Part shown: positions 16,964 through 25,460 of the stretch, one piece after another
How the letters are laid out: each line of letters begins with the position of its first letter
How positions within the stretch are numbered: position 1 is the stretch's first letter
Source: Lachnospiraceae bacterium
GTDB lineage: Bacteria; Bacillota; Clostridia; Lachnospirales; Lachnospiraceae
Length of the DNA: 45,030 bases
Reading direction: 5' to 3'
Assembly: GCA_017621075.1 (NCBI GenBank)
Contig: JAGATV010000050.1
Location: forward strand, 1-45,030
Translations under genes and position numbers: made by a program
The notes under the pieces: model-generated
What the model was told of the DNA's origin: nothing
Databases searched by the model: none
What the model saw: the letters and a program-made list of their open reading frames with translations, nothing else

Positions 16964-18482
16964 GGATCACCGGTACGTTCGTGCGGATCCACTCTCTGGT
17001 GGCTGCTGTGGTTCCGTTGTGTGTATCTACTTTGTACTTATCCTCTCCATCCAAATCATTAAAGTACCAGAAATGCCTCAGATCCACACTGCTGACTGAG
17101 TTGACCCCGATGTCATTCCCAATTGTGAAATTCTGCTCCCGCTTGATCTCATCCACAATGGCATTATAAGCATTGCGGTACTTTTCCACATCCATTCCCG
17201 CTTCACTTCCGTATGTAATGATATTCTGGATCAGAAGCAGATTGTAATCTGTCTCCTCCAAGATTGCCTCCATGCTCTGTACTGCAGCTTCATAGCTCAG
17301 AGAGCCGTCTGCCAGTCCCGTCTCACAACGCTTCGTTGTGATCCACGCAAGGGAATACACATAGCGCAGGCGCAACGGGTCCTCCAGATCTTCGTCATCA
17401 AACAGGATGGGCTTGCCGTTTTCCTTTATGGAATATGCCTGTTCTGCATAATTCCACGCTTCATCCCTGGACCAGTTCTCATACTCGGTGATGCTGTTTA
17501 TGCTGTCGATGTACATATCCCTGAAAGTCTGAATGGTCTCTTCTTTATAAGCATAAAGCTCCGTACTGTCTACCGTATAGCCTTTCTCGGTAAGGGTCTC
17601 GGTGATCGCTGTTGCATTCGTCAAAATATCACTGATCTGTTCAAAACCTGCTGCATATGCACCCTGGCTTATGATATTGTCACAATATCTGATGATAGAA
17701 TCAACATACATCCAGTAGACACTGTCAATACCTTCCTGCGCCTCTTCCTGGAGATTATTTTCTTCTGCCACGGTCATATACTGTTGGATCGCCTCCACAC
17801 TGTGGGGAATCGATCCGTCTGTATAATTGCCGGCCTCATACTCTGACTTGACCTGTTCAACCAGCTCACCTGCAGGCTCAAGGAGCGCCACATCTCCTTT
17901 TTCCTCTTTCTGTCCGCTGCCGTCTTCAGGGTCACCGTCTTCTTTTTCATTTCCGTCTTTCTCTTCGTTTTCGATCACAGTTCCAAACAATCCGGAAACT
18001 GCCTCAAGGGGATTCTCACTGCGCACACCTATGAAATAGAAGAGCATTCCCGCAACCATCACGATCAGCAAAAGAACAATGACAATGATGATCACCGGCA
18101 GTTTTGAAGACTTAGACTTCTGGTGTGTCGCCTGGGGTGCCGGCTGAGGCTTGGGTGCCGGCTGAGACTGAGGTGCCGGCTGAGACTGAGGTGCCGGCTG
18201 AGGCTTAGGTGCCGGCTGAGACTGAGGTGCCGGCTGGGGCTTAGGCGCCGCCTGCTGTGCGGGCCCCCGCTCCTGCTTCCTGCCACATTTGGTACAGAAT
18301 TTTGCCGCCGGATCGAGTACCGCCCCACATCCGGGACAATGTACCTCTTTGGGAGGGTTCTGTTCTTTCCCTTCGGATTCATTTGTATTCTTTGCTGTTA
18401 TATTGTTTTCTATCTTATTCCCGCAGCGTACACAAAACTTACTGTCATCAGGAATATTAGCACCACACTTAGAACAAACCAT
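16953..18482 (-). CDS. Double zinc-ribbon membrane protein with Pro/Gln/Ala linker (first gene of operon)
   Basis: A 509-aa protein. Two zinc ribbons (Cys 3/6/17/20 and 49/52/63/66) are followed by a repetitive linker of PAPQ/PKPQ units (about 73-119), a basic patch, a membrane span (about 128-151), an acidic low-complexity stretch (about 165-205) and a mostly helical outside region of about 300 residues with regularly spaced Tyr and Glu. A GAGGAGG site precedes the ATG. It is the first gene after the operon promoter. The outside domain is not recognised by eye. The linker is encoded by an 18-bp tandem repeat (separate entry), so its length may vary between strains. Confidence 0.83.
   Translation of the reverse strand: MVCSKCGANIPDDSKFCVRCGNKIENNITAKNTNESEGKEQNPPKEVHCPGCGAVLDPAAKFCTKCGRKQERGPAQQAAPKPQPAPQSQPAPKPQPAPQSQPAPQSQPAPKPQPAPQATHQKSKSSKLPVIIIVIVLLLIVMVAGMLFYFIGVRSENPLEAVSGLFGTVIENEEKDGNEKEDGDPEDGSGQKEEKGDVALLEPAGELVEQVKSEYEAGNYTDGSIPHSVEAIQQYMTVAEENNLQEEAQEGIDSVYWMYVDSIIRYCDNIISQGAYAAGFEQISDILTNATAITETLTEKGYTVDSTELYAYKEETIQTFRDMYIDSINSITEYENWSRDEAWNYAEQAYSIKENGKPILFDDEDLEDPLRLRYVYSLAWITTKRCETGLADGSLSYEAAVQSMEAILEETDYNLLLIQNIITYGSEAGMDVEKYRNAYNAIVDEIKREQNFTIGNDIGVNSVSSVDLRHFWYFNDLDGEDKYKVDTHNGTTAATREWIRTNVPVILGE
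18136..18252 (-). repeat. 18-bp tandem repeat (in-frame minisatellite) in the zinc-ribbon gene
   Basis: Six copies of GTGCCGGCTG recur every 18 nt (plus-strand reading), plus one degenerate seventh. Each unit encodes six residues of the Pro/Gln/Ala linker, so gain or loss of units keeps the frame. It lies wholly within a coding region and has no CRISPR spacers. Confidence 0.85.
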
Positions 18483-18503
18483 GTTCTTTACCTCCTCATA
18501 CTA

Positions 18504-18576
18504 AATATCGTAATATTGATTATAGCACCTCCTAAAATGTCCGTCAATGTTTTACACTATCTGACATTACGATATT
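18504..18576. promoter_or_regulatory. Pair of inverted 11-bp elements bracketing the zinc-ribbon operon promoter
   Basis: AATATCGTAAT (18504-18514) and its exact reverse complement ATTACGATATT (18566-18576) lie on either side of the promoter, with 51 nt between them. The downstream copy extends to AATATCGTAATATT, itself a half-symmetric AATAT-N4-ATATT element; the upstream copy is followed by another CGTAAT in direct repeat. The arrangement suggests paired operators and possibly DNA looping. It sits in the 218-bp divergent region shared with the McrB-like gene. Confidence 0.5.
18519..18547 (-). promoter_or_regulatory. Strong sigma-A promoter of the six-gene zinc-ribbon operon
   Basis: TTGACG (18542-18547) and a perfect TATAAT (18519-18524) with 17-nt spacing on the minus strand, about 37 nt before the ATG of the first gene. 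No other comparable promoter was seen within the operon, where gaps are 36 nt or less. Confidence 0.85.
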
Positions 18577-18700
18577 ACGCTTCCTGCCACCGCTTCTCTA
18601 TTCTCCACTTGCAAATTGTCGCAACATCCGCCATACTGTTCTTAAGACTTGTGAGTGTCATGATCTGACAAACGATTGTAAAAAGGCAGGGATACACCTC

Positions 18701-20131
18701 ATGAAAAGCGTAATCGTTACAAAAGAACAGGAATTTCGTGACTGGCTGCGCAGCCAGATGACCCCTGACGGCATCCGCCGCTTTACGGACAACACCATCA
18801 TCGCCTACTGCCATGCACTGCGTACCCTATGCCCGGAAATCGCCGCACATACCAAGGAATCTGTCTACAGCAGCAATCTCTTCCTGCTTTCCAGCGCATT
18901 GGAATATGATGCCGCCTATGAGGAATTGATTGCCAGTCCTGCCTTCCTTGCAGTAAACGAAGCTTCCGGAAATAACGTCCTGCTCACCGGCATGGATCTG
19001 TACCGCTTTTTCCTGCACAACGGCAAAGGTTCCCAGGCGCCGGAGGTCTATACCCCCATTTATCGGAGCAAGCCCTTCTCACGGACGGCAGAAGAAGACA
19101 GCGAAGAAAAGAAAGAATCGGAATTCTTTTATGTGGAGATCCCCATGACTCCCATCCAAAAGATCTACTATGGAGTGCCCGGAACCGGCAAATCCTTCCG
19201 TGTCCGGAATTTCCTGAATACCCAATATCCGGACCCCCACAGGCGGGATGCCCATTGCCGCCGTGTGATCTTTCACCCCACATACACTTACGAAGATTTC
19301 GTAGGCGGTGTCAGAGCCAGACTTTCCCCGGACAAAGAACTGTATTATGTTTATGCCGCAGGCCCTTTCACCTTGCTGTTAAAGGAAGCTTTCCTGCACT
19401 CTGACGAAACCTTCTATCTGGTCATTGAAGAGATCAACCGCGGGAACGCCCCTGCTATCTTTGGCGACCTGTTTCAGCTTTTGGACAGACAGGAAAGCGG
19501 CAGATCCATGTACGCCGTCCAAAACAATGACCTGATCGCCTATTTTTCCAGGGACCCCGCCTTAAAGGGACTCTTTAGCGGCGGAAAGGTATGGCTGCCG
19601 CCCAACTTTAACATCATTGCCACCATGAACACCGCCGACGAAAATATCTTCGTGCTGGACAATGCGTTCAAGCGCCGTTTCGCCATGGAATATATCGGGA
19701 TTTCCTTTGAAGGGCTTCCTGAAAGATGGACCCGAAACTATCCGGTCTTTGCAGGGGCCACACCGCTGACTACACTTTTTGAGGGCACGGATCTGGAAGA
19801 CTATGTATCCTTGTTGGACAGGCAGGGGGTACTGTCACGAAACTGGCCTACCTTTGCACTTCTGGTAAACCGCCTCATCGACTGTGTCAACGCACAAAAA
19901 AGAGCCTCCGGCCTGACGGCGGACGCTCTGATCGCAGAGAACAAAAAGTTGGGCCCCTTTTTCCTGTCGGAATCGGAAGTGTCCGACAGGCATGCACTGA
20001 TCAATAAGGTAATCTTCTATTTAAAACAGGATGTCTTCTTTGCATCCCAATATATGACTCCCTCCTTTGAAGAAATCTGTGCCTGCTATGACAGGAAAGA
20101 GGGCGACCTGTTCAGGCTGCTGCTGCACTGA
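18701..20131 (+). CDS. McrB-like AAA+ NTPase without McrC partner
   Basis: A 476-aa protein. The AAA domain is of the McrB type: Walker A GVPGTGKS (158-165), the segment FHPTYTYEDFVGGVR, Walker B region VIEEINRGN (241-249) and the McrB signature region MNTADENIFVLD (309-320), where McrB of E. coli has MNTADRS. The first 110 residues resemble the SAM-like core-binding domain of tyrosine recombinases (EFRDWL, then NTIIAYCHALRTL); this is a tentative reading. McrB normally works with the McrC nuclease in cutting modified DNA. No McrC-like gene is adjacent: the next gene is an amidase on the other strand. The ATG has a modest AGGGA site. It may be an orphan defence ATPase or have another role. 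Confidence 0.85.
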   Translation: MKSVIVTKEQEFRDWLRSQMTPDGIRRFTDNTIIAYCHALRTLCPEIAAHTKESVYSSNLFLLSSALEYDAAYEELIASPAFLAVNEASGNNVLLTGMDLYRFFLHNGKGSQAPEVYTPIYRSKPFSRTAEEDSEEKKESEFFYVEIPMTPIQKIYYGVPGTGKSFRVRNFLNTQYPDPHRRDAHCRRVIFHPTYTYEDFVGGVRARLSPDKELYYVYAAGPFTLLLKEAFLHSDETFYLVIEEINRGNAPAIFGDLFQLLDRQESGRSMYAVQNNDLIAYFSRDPALKGLFSGGKVWLPPNFNIIATMNTADENIFVLDNAFKRRFAMEYIGISFEGLPERWTRNYPVFAGATPLTTLFEGTDLEDYVSLLDRQGVLSRNWPTFALLVNRLIDCVNAQKRASGLTADALIAENKKLGPFFLSESEVSDRHALINKVIFYLKQDVFFASQYMTPSFEEICACYDRKEGDLFRLLLH

Positions 20132-20887
20132 TCAGGATACATCTTGCAGTTCCTCCTTCAGATGTTCCCACTCTTCCGGATGTTCGGTATAATACAGCGG
20201 ACACTTTTTCCCTCCGCAGTCATAATGCCTCAGGACGTCCTCTGCATCCAGATCATACACTTCCATGAGCCATTGCAGCAAGCCGATCAGGGAGTCATAA
20301 GTTTCCTGCGTAAAGGAACCGTCTTTCGATCTGTAGCAGCATTCTATGGAAACAGAATCATAATTCCTGGTCTGGACTGCATAAGCAATCTCATCAAGGG
20401 GCACACACTGGATGATCTCCCCGTCATAGCCAATGATAAAATGGGCACTTGCACTGGTCTCATGGGTATCCTTCAGCGACTCAAAATAGCTGCGGTTCTG
20501 GGCCGCACTGGTGTTTATGTTGGCCGTATAATGTACAAAGATATTCTTTACCTTTGGCAAAGCTTCTCCCGGCCTGGAATATTCATTCACAGTGAGAAAA
20601 TCTTCCGTCCAATCCGGGTGCTTCGCATAATCCGAAGCGGACAGTCCCTGTATGGTGCCTCTGTCCGGGGCAGTATTTCCCTCTGAACCCAATTCCGTTA
20701 CCGGACGGACGCTGCCGTCCACCGAAGGCTCTTGCAGCATCCCTTTGATCAGCAGGCACAGCGCCGCCAATACGCCCGCCATGACTCCGGTAAAAATGAT
20801 CCTGCGTCTGCGTATCTTTCTTCGTCTTGCCAGTGCTCTGCGCCTTACTGCTTCCCGCCTTCTTACTGTTTCTCTTTGGTTTTCCAT
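20132..20887 (-). CDS. Membrane-anchored N-acetylmuramoyl-L-alanine amidase (Amidase_2/PGRP fold)
   Basis: Predicted to cut the bond between muramic acid and the stem peptide of peptidoglycan, outside the membrane. From the ATG at 20887 it has 251 aa: a very basic N-terminus rich in Arg, a single span (about 30-50), a linker, then the amidase domain. Zinc ligands are visible: His in VHYTAN (about 119), His in LRHYDCGG (about 221) and Cys in KKCPLYY (about 229). An in-frame ATG 33 nt upstream (20920) lacks a ribosome site; the choice of start is not certain. The stop codon directly abuts the McrB-like stop in convergent orientation, with no room for a terminator. Confidence 0.87.
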   Translation of the reverse strand: MENQRETVRRREAVRRRALARRRKIRRRRIIFTGVMAGVLAALCLLIKGMLQEPSVDGSVRPVTELGSEGNTAPDRGTIQGLSASDYAKHPDWTEDFLTVNEYSRPGEALPKVKNIFVHYTANINTSAAQNRSYFESLKDTHETSASAHFIIGYDGEIIQCVPLDEIAYAVQTRNYDSVSIECCYRSKDGSFTQETYDSLIGLLQWLMEVYDLDAEDVLRHYDCGGKKCPLYYTEHPEEWEHLKEELQDVS

Positions 20888-21012
20888 GATCCTTTTTCCT
20901 GTAGCAGCCCTTTCCAACATTTTTCAAGACTAGGATACAGGGAAAATGTGTCTGATTCCGTCACTTTTTCTTAACATTCTCTTAAGATTGCCCTACTCAC
21001 CTTTTCCGGACT

Positions 21013-21960
21013 TTATGCCAGGTATTCCTTGACAGAGTGATACACGCCCTTGGCATCCAGGCCATACTTCTCTACCAATGCCGCTGCGGAGCCGGACTCG
21101 CCAAAGACATCCTGCATGCCCAGCTTCTTCACAGGAGTGGGAAGTTTTGCACACAGGCAGTCACATACAGCGCTGCCCAAACCGCCGATGACAGAATGTT
21201 CTTCCACGGTGACTACCTTTTTGGTCTTCTTAGCGCTGTTTATGATGATCTCCTCATCCAAAGGCTTGATGGTACAGATATTCACCACCTCTGCGCTGAT
21301 GCCGTCTGCTTCCAGCATCTTTGCGGCACCCAGTGCGGAATCCACACAGATACCGGTTGCCACGATGGTCACATCACTGCCCTCACGGACAACCGTGCCT
21401 TTACCGATTTCAAATTTATAATCAGGAGTGTCATTGATGACAGGAACAGGCGCACGTCCAAAACGGATGTATACCGGCCCTTCATATTCCAGTGCTGCAC
21501 GCACTGCCGCTCTTGCCTCCACGTCATCGGAGGGGCACATCACCACCATACCGGGGATGGTCCGCATCAAAGCGATATCCTCATTGCACTGATGGGTAGC
21601 TCCGTCCTCTCCCACAGTGATTCCCGCATGGGTGGCTCCGATCTTTACATTCAAGTGAGGATAACCGATGGAGTTGCGGACCTGCTCAAAGGCACGCCCT
21701 GCTGCAAACATGGCGAAAGAGCTTACAAAAGGGATCTTGCCCACCAGTGACAGACCTGCTGCCACGCCCATCATATTTGCCTCTGCGATTCCGCAGTCAA
21801 TGTGACGGTCCGGATAGGCCTTTCTAAAAATACCGGTCTTGGTAGCCGCTGCCAGATCTGCATCCAACACCACCAGGTTGGGGAATTCCTCTGCCAGGTC
21901 CTTCAGGGCATTACCGTAGCTTTCTCTGGTTGCTATTTTTTTCACTGTATTCTCTGCCAT
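21013..21960 (-). CDS. Transketolase, C-terminal subunit
   Basis: A 315-aa protein covering the pyrimidine-binding and C-terminal domains of transketolase. Seen: N-terminal ATRESYGNAL, the EANMMGVAAGL segment with the catalytic Glu of the thiamine-binding site, GATHAGITVGEDGATHQ, and the C-terminal VEEHSVIGGLG. It forms an enzyme with the N-terminal subunit encoded just upstream. Its ATG overlaps the stop codon of that gene by one base (TAATG), coupling their translation. Transketolase moves two-carbon units between sugar phosphates in the non-oxidative pentose phosphate pathway. Two-gene transketolases are normal in Clostridia. Confidence 0.95.
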   Translation of the reverse strand: MAENTVKKIATRESYGNALKDLAEEFPNLVVLDADLAAATKTGIFRKAYPDRHIDCGIAEANMMGVAAGLSLVGKIPFVSSFAMFAAGRAFEQVRNSIGYPHLNVKIGATHAGITVGEDGATHQCNEDIALMRTIPGMVVMCPSDDVEARAAVRAALEYEGPVYIRFGRAPVPVINDTPDYKFEIGKGTVVREGSDVTIVATGICVDSALGAAKMLEADGISAEVVNICTIKPLDEEIIINSAKKTKKVVTVEEHSVIGGLGSAVCDCLCAKLPTPVKKLGMQDVFGESGSAAALVEKYGLDAKGVYHSVKEYLA

Positions 21961-22802
21961 TATGCCTCACCTGCTTTCTCTAATTCTTTCTCAATCTTGT
22001 TAAGATCAGCCATAGCCACCGCAAACTCCTCATCATTGGGAGCCTTGCCGTGCCAGTCAAGGGCGTTCTCCATAAAGGATACTCCTTTGCCCTTTAAGCT
22101 GTGTACTACGATACAGGTAGGCATTCCCTTGGTCTGCCTTGCCTCGTTGAAAGCAACACGGAGAGCATCGAAATCATGGGCATCCGCATTGATCACATGG
22201 AAGTTGAATGCCTCGAATTTTTTGTCAATGGGATAAGGGGAACATACTTCATCAATGGCCCCATCGATCTGCAGGTTGTTATTATCCACGATGACGCACA
22301 GATTGTCCAGCTTGCGGAAGCCTGCAAACATGGATGCCTCCCAGACCTGGCCCTCCTCCAGTTCGCCATCGCCCAACAGGGTATATACTCGAAAATCTTT
22401 CTGATCCATCTTTGCCCCCAATGCCATTCCCACTGCTGCGGAAATGCCTTGTCCCAGAGAACCGGAAGACATATCCACACCGGGAATATGGATGCAGGGA
22501 TGCCCCTGTAAATAGGAGCCAAGCTTTCTTAAGGTGGTCAGATCCTCCACCGGAAAATATCCCCTGTTTGCCAGAGCGGAATACAGACCGGGAGCGGTAT
22601 GCCCCTTGGAAAGTACAAATCTGTCCCTGTTCTCCATATCAGGATTCTTGGGATCGATGTTCATTTCCTCAAAATACAAAAAGGTAAACACATCTGCTGC
22701 GGAAAGAGAACCGCCGGGATGTCCTGCTTTTGCGCTGTGGACTCCGGTAATGATACCCTTGCGGACATCATTCGCATGTTTTTGCAGCTCTAGATTGTTC
22801 AT
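21960..22802 (-). CDS. Transketolase, N-terminal subunit
   Basis: A 280-aa protein carrying the thiamine-diphosphate-binding domain: HSAKAGHPGGSLS, the GDGELEEGQVWEA motif for Mg-ThDP and the IVDNNNLQIDG segment. I take the ATG at 22802 (MNNLELQKHA), which follows GGAGG. A longer frame reaching 22922 would run through a probable promoter, since a TATAAT lies at 22855-22860 on the minus strand. It works as a heteromer with the C-terminal subunit encoded immediately downstream. Confidence 0.95.
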   Translation of the reverse strand: MNNLELQKHANDVRKGIITGVHSAKAGHPGGSLSAADVFTFLYFEEMNIDPKNPDMENRDRFVLSKGHTAPGLYSALANRGYFPVEDLTTLRKLGSYLQGHPCIHIPGVDMSSGSLGQGISAAVGMALGAKMDQKDFRVYTLLGDGELEEGQVWEASMFAGFRKLDNLCVIVDNNNLQIDGAIDEVCSPYPIDKKFEAFNFHVINADAHDFDALRVAFNEARQTKGMPTCIVVHSLKGKGVSFMENALDWHGKAPNDEEFAVAMADLNKIEKELEKAGEA

Positions 22803-23020
22803 GATTGCCTCCATTCTGCCGTAATTGTTACAGCCCTCACATTCATCGCCAGGTATTATACTAGCATAATTCCTGTCTTTCGTCCATACATTCTTCGCAA
22901 GATTCCCCATAAGATCAGACACCGGATCTCTGTAATATCCTCCGCCCGATCCCTGACATCATATCCGGCATGACCGCTGCATATCTTATCATAATGAAAC
23001 AGGATACGGCGGTACCTTAA

Positions 23021-24865
23021 TTGATACACAAAAAGTCCCTTTCCCGCAGGCAGCTTGCTCTGACCTGCTGCCTGTTATTTATTTTTACGGGTCTGATCAT
23101 CCTCCTGTTCGGATACAGGAGAGATGAAAAGCTCTTCTTAAACATTACTTCCCGGCTGTTTCGGGCACAGATGGCAGAAAACACCTTGAATATGCACTAT
23201 ACCCTGGCTTATCCGGAGGATTTCGGCATCTATGATTATGCGCCGGTCCTGCCTTGCTACGATGCCCAAAATACCCTGTCCGGGCAGGCGGCTTCAGAAA
23301 ATCTGCTTTCCGCACTGGACCGCCTGAATGCCGAAAATCTTCCGGACGAACAGCACTATTCCTATACCCTGCTGCACCGTTACCTGGAAAATTCCCTGGC
23401 CTTGAGCTGTTATCCCTACTATGAGGAACCCCTGTCCCCTTCTTCCGGTATGCAGTCCCAGCTTCCCATCCTTTTGGCAGAATACACCTTCCGGAAAAAG
23501 CAGGATGTGGAAGATTACCTGGCTCTGCTGGACCAGACGGACGAATATTTTGCTTCCCTGTTGCTTTTTGAACAGGAGAAATCCCGTGCGGGACTGTTCA
23601 TGCCGGCCTCCTCCCTGGAAGCCGTCATAGAGCAATGTGACACGATTGTCACAAAAAATGAATTGGAGGATGGTTCCCACTTTCTCCAGACCACCTTTGA
23701 GGAGCGCTTACAGATACTTTTGGAAAAAGACGTGATTTCCCCCGCAGAAGCACAGAGCTATCTTGCAGACAATAACCGCCTCTTAAGTACGGTATTGGCC
23801 CCTGCTTACGAAGACTTGGCAGATGGGCTGTTCCTTTTGACAGACGACACCATTCCCCTGGAGGGTCTTGCCGCCAAACCGGAGGGCAGAGAATATTATG
23901 CGCTTCTTGTGATCTCCCGGACCGGCTCCTACCGGGATATCCCACAGATAAAGGAGCTTCTTCTGGACCGCTTTTCCCAGGAGTATGATGCCATCCGGGA
24001 TATCCTTAAAAAGCACCCGGAACTGATCTCTGCCATGTCCAAAGAGGATTCCCAGGCATTTCCGTTCCGGACATCCGAGGATATGCTGGCACATCTGAAA
24101 CTGCGCATGGAAGAAGATTTCCCACCGCTTCCAAAGGACAGTTTTGGCACATCCCTGGCCGTAAAAGCCGTCTCGCCCAATCTGGAAGAATATTGCGCTC
24201 CGGCCTTTTACCTCACGCCTCCCATTGACGATACTGACAACAATGTCATATATATCAATGAAAAGGATTCTCCACAAGGGCTCAGGCTGTACACCACCCT
24301 CGCCCATGAAGGGTATCCCGGCCACTTATATCAAACCGTATACAGCAACCGCCATATCGCCTCCACAAAGGACAATTATGTCCGACAGCTTCTCTGGTAT
24401 GGCGGCTATCTGGAAGGCTGGGCTCTGTATGTGGAATTCCTCTCTTATGATTACGCCTCCGTGGCCTTAAGCGATGCAGGTTTTGAGGAGGAAGCCCTTC
24501 TGGCACAACTGGAAAAGCATAACCGCAGCATGCAGCTATGCCTTTATTCCCTGTTGGACATCATGATCCATTATGAAAATGCCTCCTACAGTCAGGTGGA
24601 AAAAGTCCTGTCCCATTTCGGCATTGAAAATCCTGCTTCCATAGAAGCTGTTTATTCCTATATTGTGGAAGAGCCCTGCAACTATTTAAAATACTATGTC
24701 GGATATCTGGAAATCCTGGAACTGCAAAAGGATGCCCGGTCTCTCTGGGGAGATGCTTACAGCGATTATGCCTTTCACACCTTTTATCTGGAATGCGGCC
24801 CTTCGGACTTCACTTCTCTGAAGGAGCGCCTTAAGTCTTCTTCCTCCAGCATGCTTTCCAGATAG
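23021..24865 (+). CDS. DUF885 family protein, putative membrane-anchored zinc metallopeptidase
   Basis: A 614-aa protein with a hydrophobic signal-anchor at about residues 12-32, placing the main domain outside the membrane. The key motif HEGYPGH (429-435) is the HExxxxH-like zinc site of DUF885 proteins, which are thought to be carboxypeptidase-like but are poorly characterised. The start at 23021 is a TTG, since no ATG is available before the membrane segment; the ribosome site is weak. The last 82 nt overlap the converging Mrr-like gene. The upstream neighbour on the other strand is the transketolase pair; there is no evident functional link. Confidence 0.85.
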   Translation: MIHKKSLSRRQLALTCCLLFIFTGLIILLFGYRRDEKLFLNITSRLFRAQMAENTLNMHYTLAYPEDFGIYDYAPVLPCYDAQNTLSGQAASENLLSALDRLNAENLPDEQHYSYTLLHRYLENSLALSCYPYYEEPLSPSSGMQSQLPILLAEYTFRKKQDVEDYLALLDQTDEYFASLLLFEQEKSRAGLFMPASSLEAVIEQCDTIVTKNELEDGSHFLQTTFEERLQILLEKDVISPAEAQSYLADNNRLLSTVLAPAYEDLADGLFLLTDDTIPLEGLAAKPEGREYYALLVISRTGSYRDIPQIKELLLDRFSQEYDAIRDILKKHPELISAMSKEDSQAFPFRTSEDMLAHLKLRMEEDFPPLPKDSFGTSLAVKAVSPNLEEYCAPAFYLTPPIDDTDNNVIYINEKDSPQGLRLYTTLAHEGYPGHLYQTVYSNRHIASTKDNYVRQLLWYGGYLEGWALYVEFLSYDYASVALSDAGFEEEALLAQLEKHNRSMQLCLYSLLDIMIHYENASYSQVEKVLSHFGIENPASIEAVYSYIVEEPCNYLKYYVGYLEILELQKDARSLWGDAYSDYAFHTFYLECGPSDFTSLKERLKSSSSSMLSR

Positions 24866-25344
24866 CCCCTGTCCCAAAGGAGGATCTTTAGCTTTCTTGC
24901 TGCATCCACGGCCGGAGCGGTGAAATACTGATTGGTCAGCACCGCTCCTACCATGCGGTCATAGTAGTCCCTGCCCGCATAAGCCTCCTGAACGGCCTTC
25001 ACCCCTACCGGAGTTCCATAGCATTTGCATTGGATGGCATAAGTGACCCCTTCCTTTTCCGCCAGGATATCGATGCCGTAATCTCCGCTCCCTTTGGTGA
25101 CCTCCACTTCCTTGAAGCCGCGCCGTTTCAACAATTCTGCGCAAAAATATTCAAAATCATGCCCCTCCATGAGGTCGAAATCACTGGGACGTTTTCGCTT
25201 CGCCCGCAGCAAAAGCCACACGCCCCAAAAGCACAACGCCAATACGGCTATCATGAAGCAGATTCCCAGAATCGGCAGTCCTTTCGATAAATTGCCAAAT
25301 ACTTCCGCTACATCTGACGGCATCTTTCCCTGTACGCTTTCCAT
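24784..25344 (-). CDS. Membrane-anchored Mrr-like restriction endonuclease domain protein
   Basis: A 186-aa protein with one N-terminal membrane span (about 22-46), a basic patch (RAKRKR), then an Mrr-type catalytic domain. The PD-(D/E)XK core is visible: GDYGID (Asp92) followed by QCK (105-107), the D-x12-QxK pattern of the Mrr family. Such nucleases cut DNA, often methylated DNA; tethered forms are widespread and little studied. I take the ATG at 25344 after GGGAGAA; an upstream ATG at 25401 has a ribosome site that is too close. Its 3' end overlaps the 3' end of the DUF885 gene by 82 nt in convergent orientation. No methylase is nearby. Confidence 0.85.
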   Translation of the reverse strand: MESVQGKMPSDVAEVFGNLSKGLPILGICFMIAVLALCFWGVWLLLRAKRKRPSDFDLMEGHDFEYFCAELLKRRGFKEVEVTKGSGDYGIDILAEKEGVTYAIQCKCYGTPVGVKAVQEAYAGRDYYDRMVGAVLTNQYFTAPAVDAARKLKILLWDRGYLESMLEEEDLRRSFREVKSEGPHSR

Positions 25345-25407
25345 ACACTTCTCCCATCCTTTTCCTGAGAGTATCTTATCACAGAACCGATGCAGATTCA
25401 TCCTTTA

Positions 25408-25436
25408 TTGACAAAATTTTTTCTCGGTCCTATACT
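25408..25436 (+). promoter_or_regulatory. Promoter of the AEC transporter gene
   Basis: A perfect TTGACA (25408-25413) and TATACT (25431-25436) with 17-nt spacing. The AEC start codon is 24 nt further downstream. The following GNAT gene, 27 nt after the AEC stop, is probably on the same transcript. Confidence 0.8.
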
Positions 25437-25460
25437 ATCTAAAGAAAAGAGGCTCATATC

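Noticed and set aside
18136-18252. CRISPR-like array from regular repeats
   Set aside because: The repeats are contiguous 18-bp coding units without spacers, lie in frame in a gene and have no cas genes near.
22803-22922. N-terminal extension of the transketolase N-terminal subunit
   Set aside because: The extension contains a TATAAT promoter element and does not resemble transketolase; a GGAGG site precedes the internal ATG at 22802.
18701-25344. Defence island built from the McrB-like and Mrr-like genes
   Set aside because: They are 4.7 kb apart on opposite strands with transketolase, amidase and peptidase genes between; no methylase, McrC or mobile element is seen.
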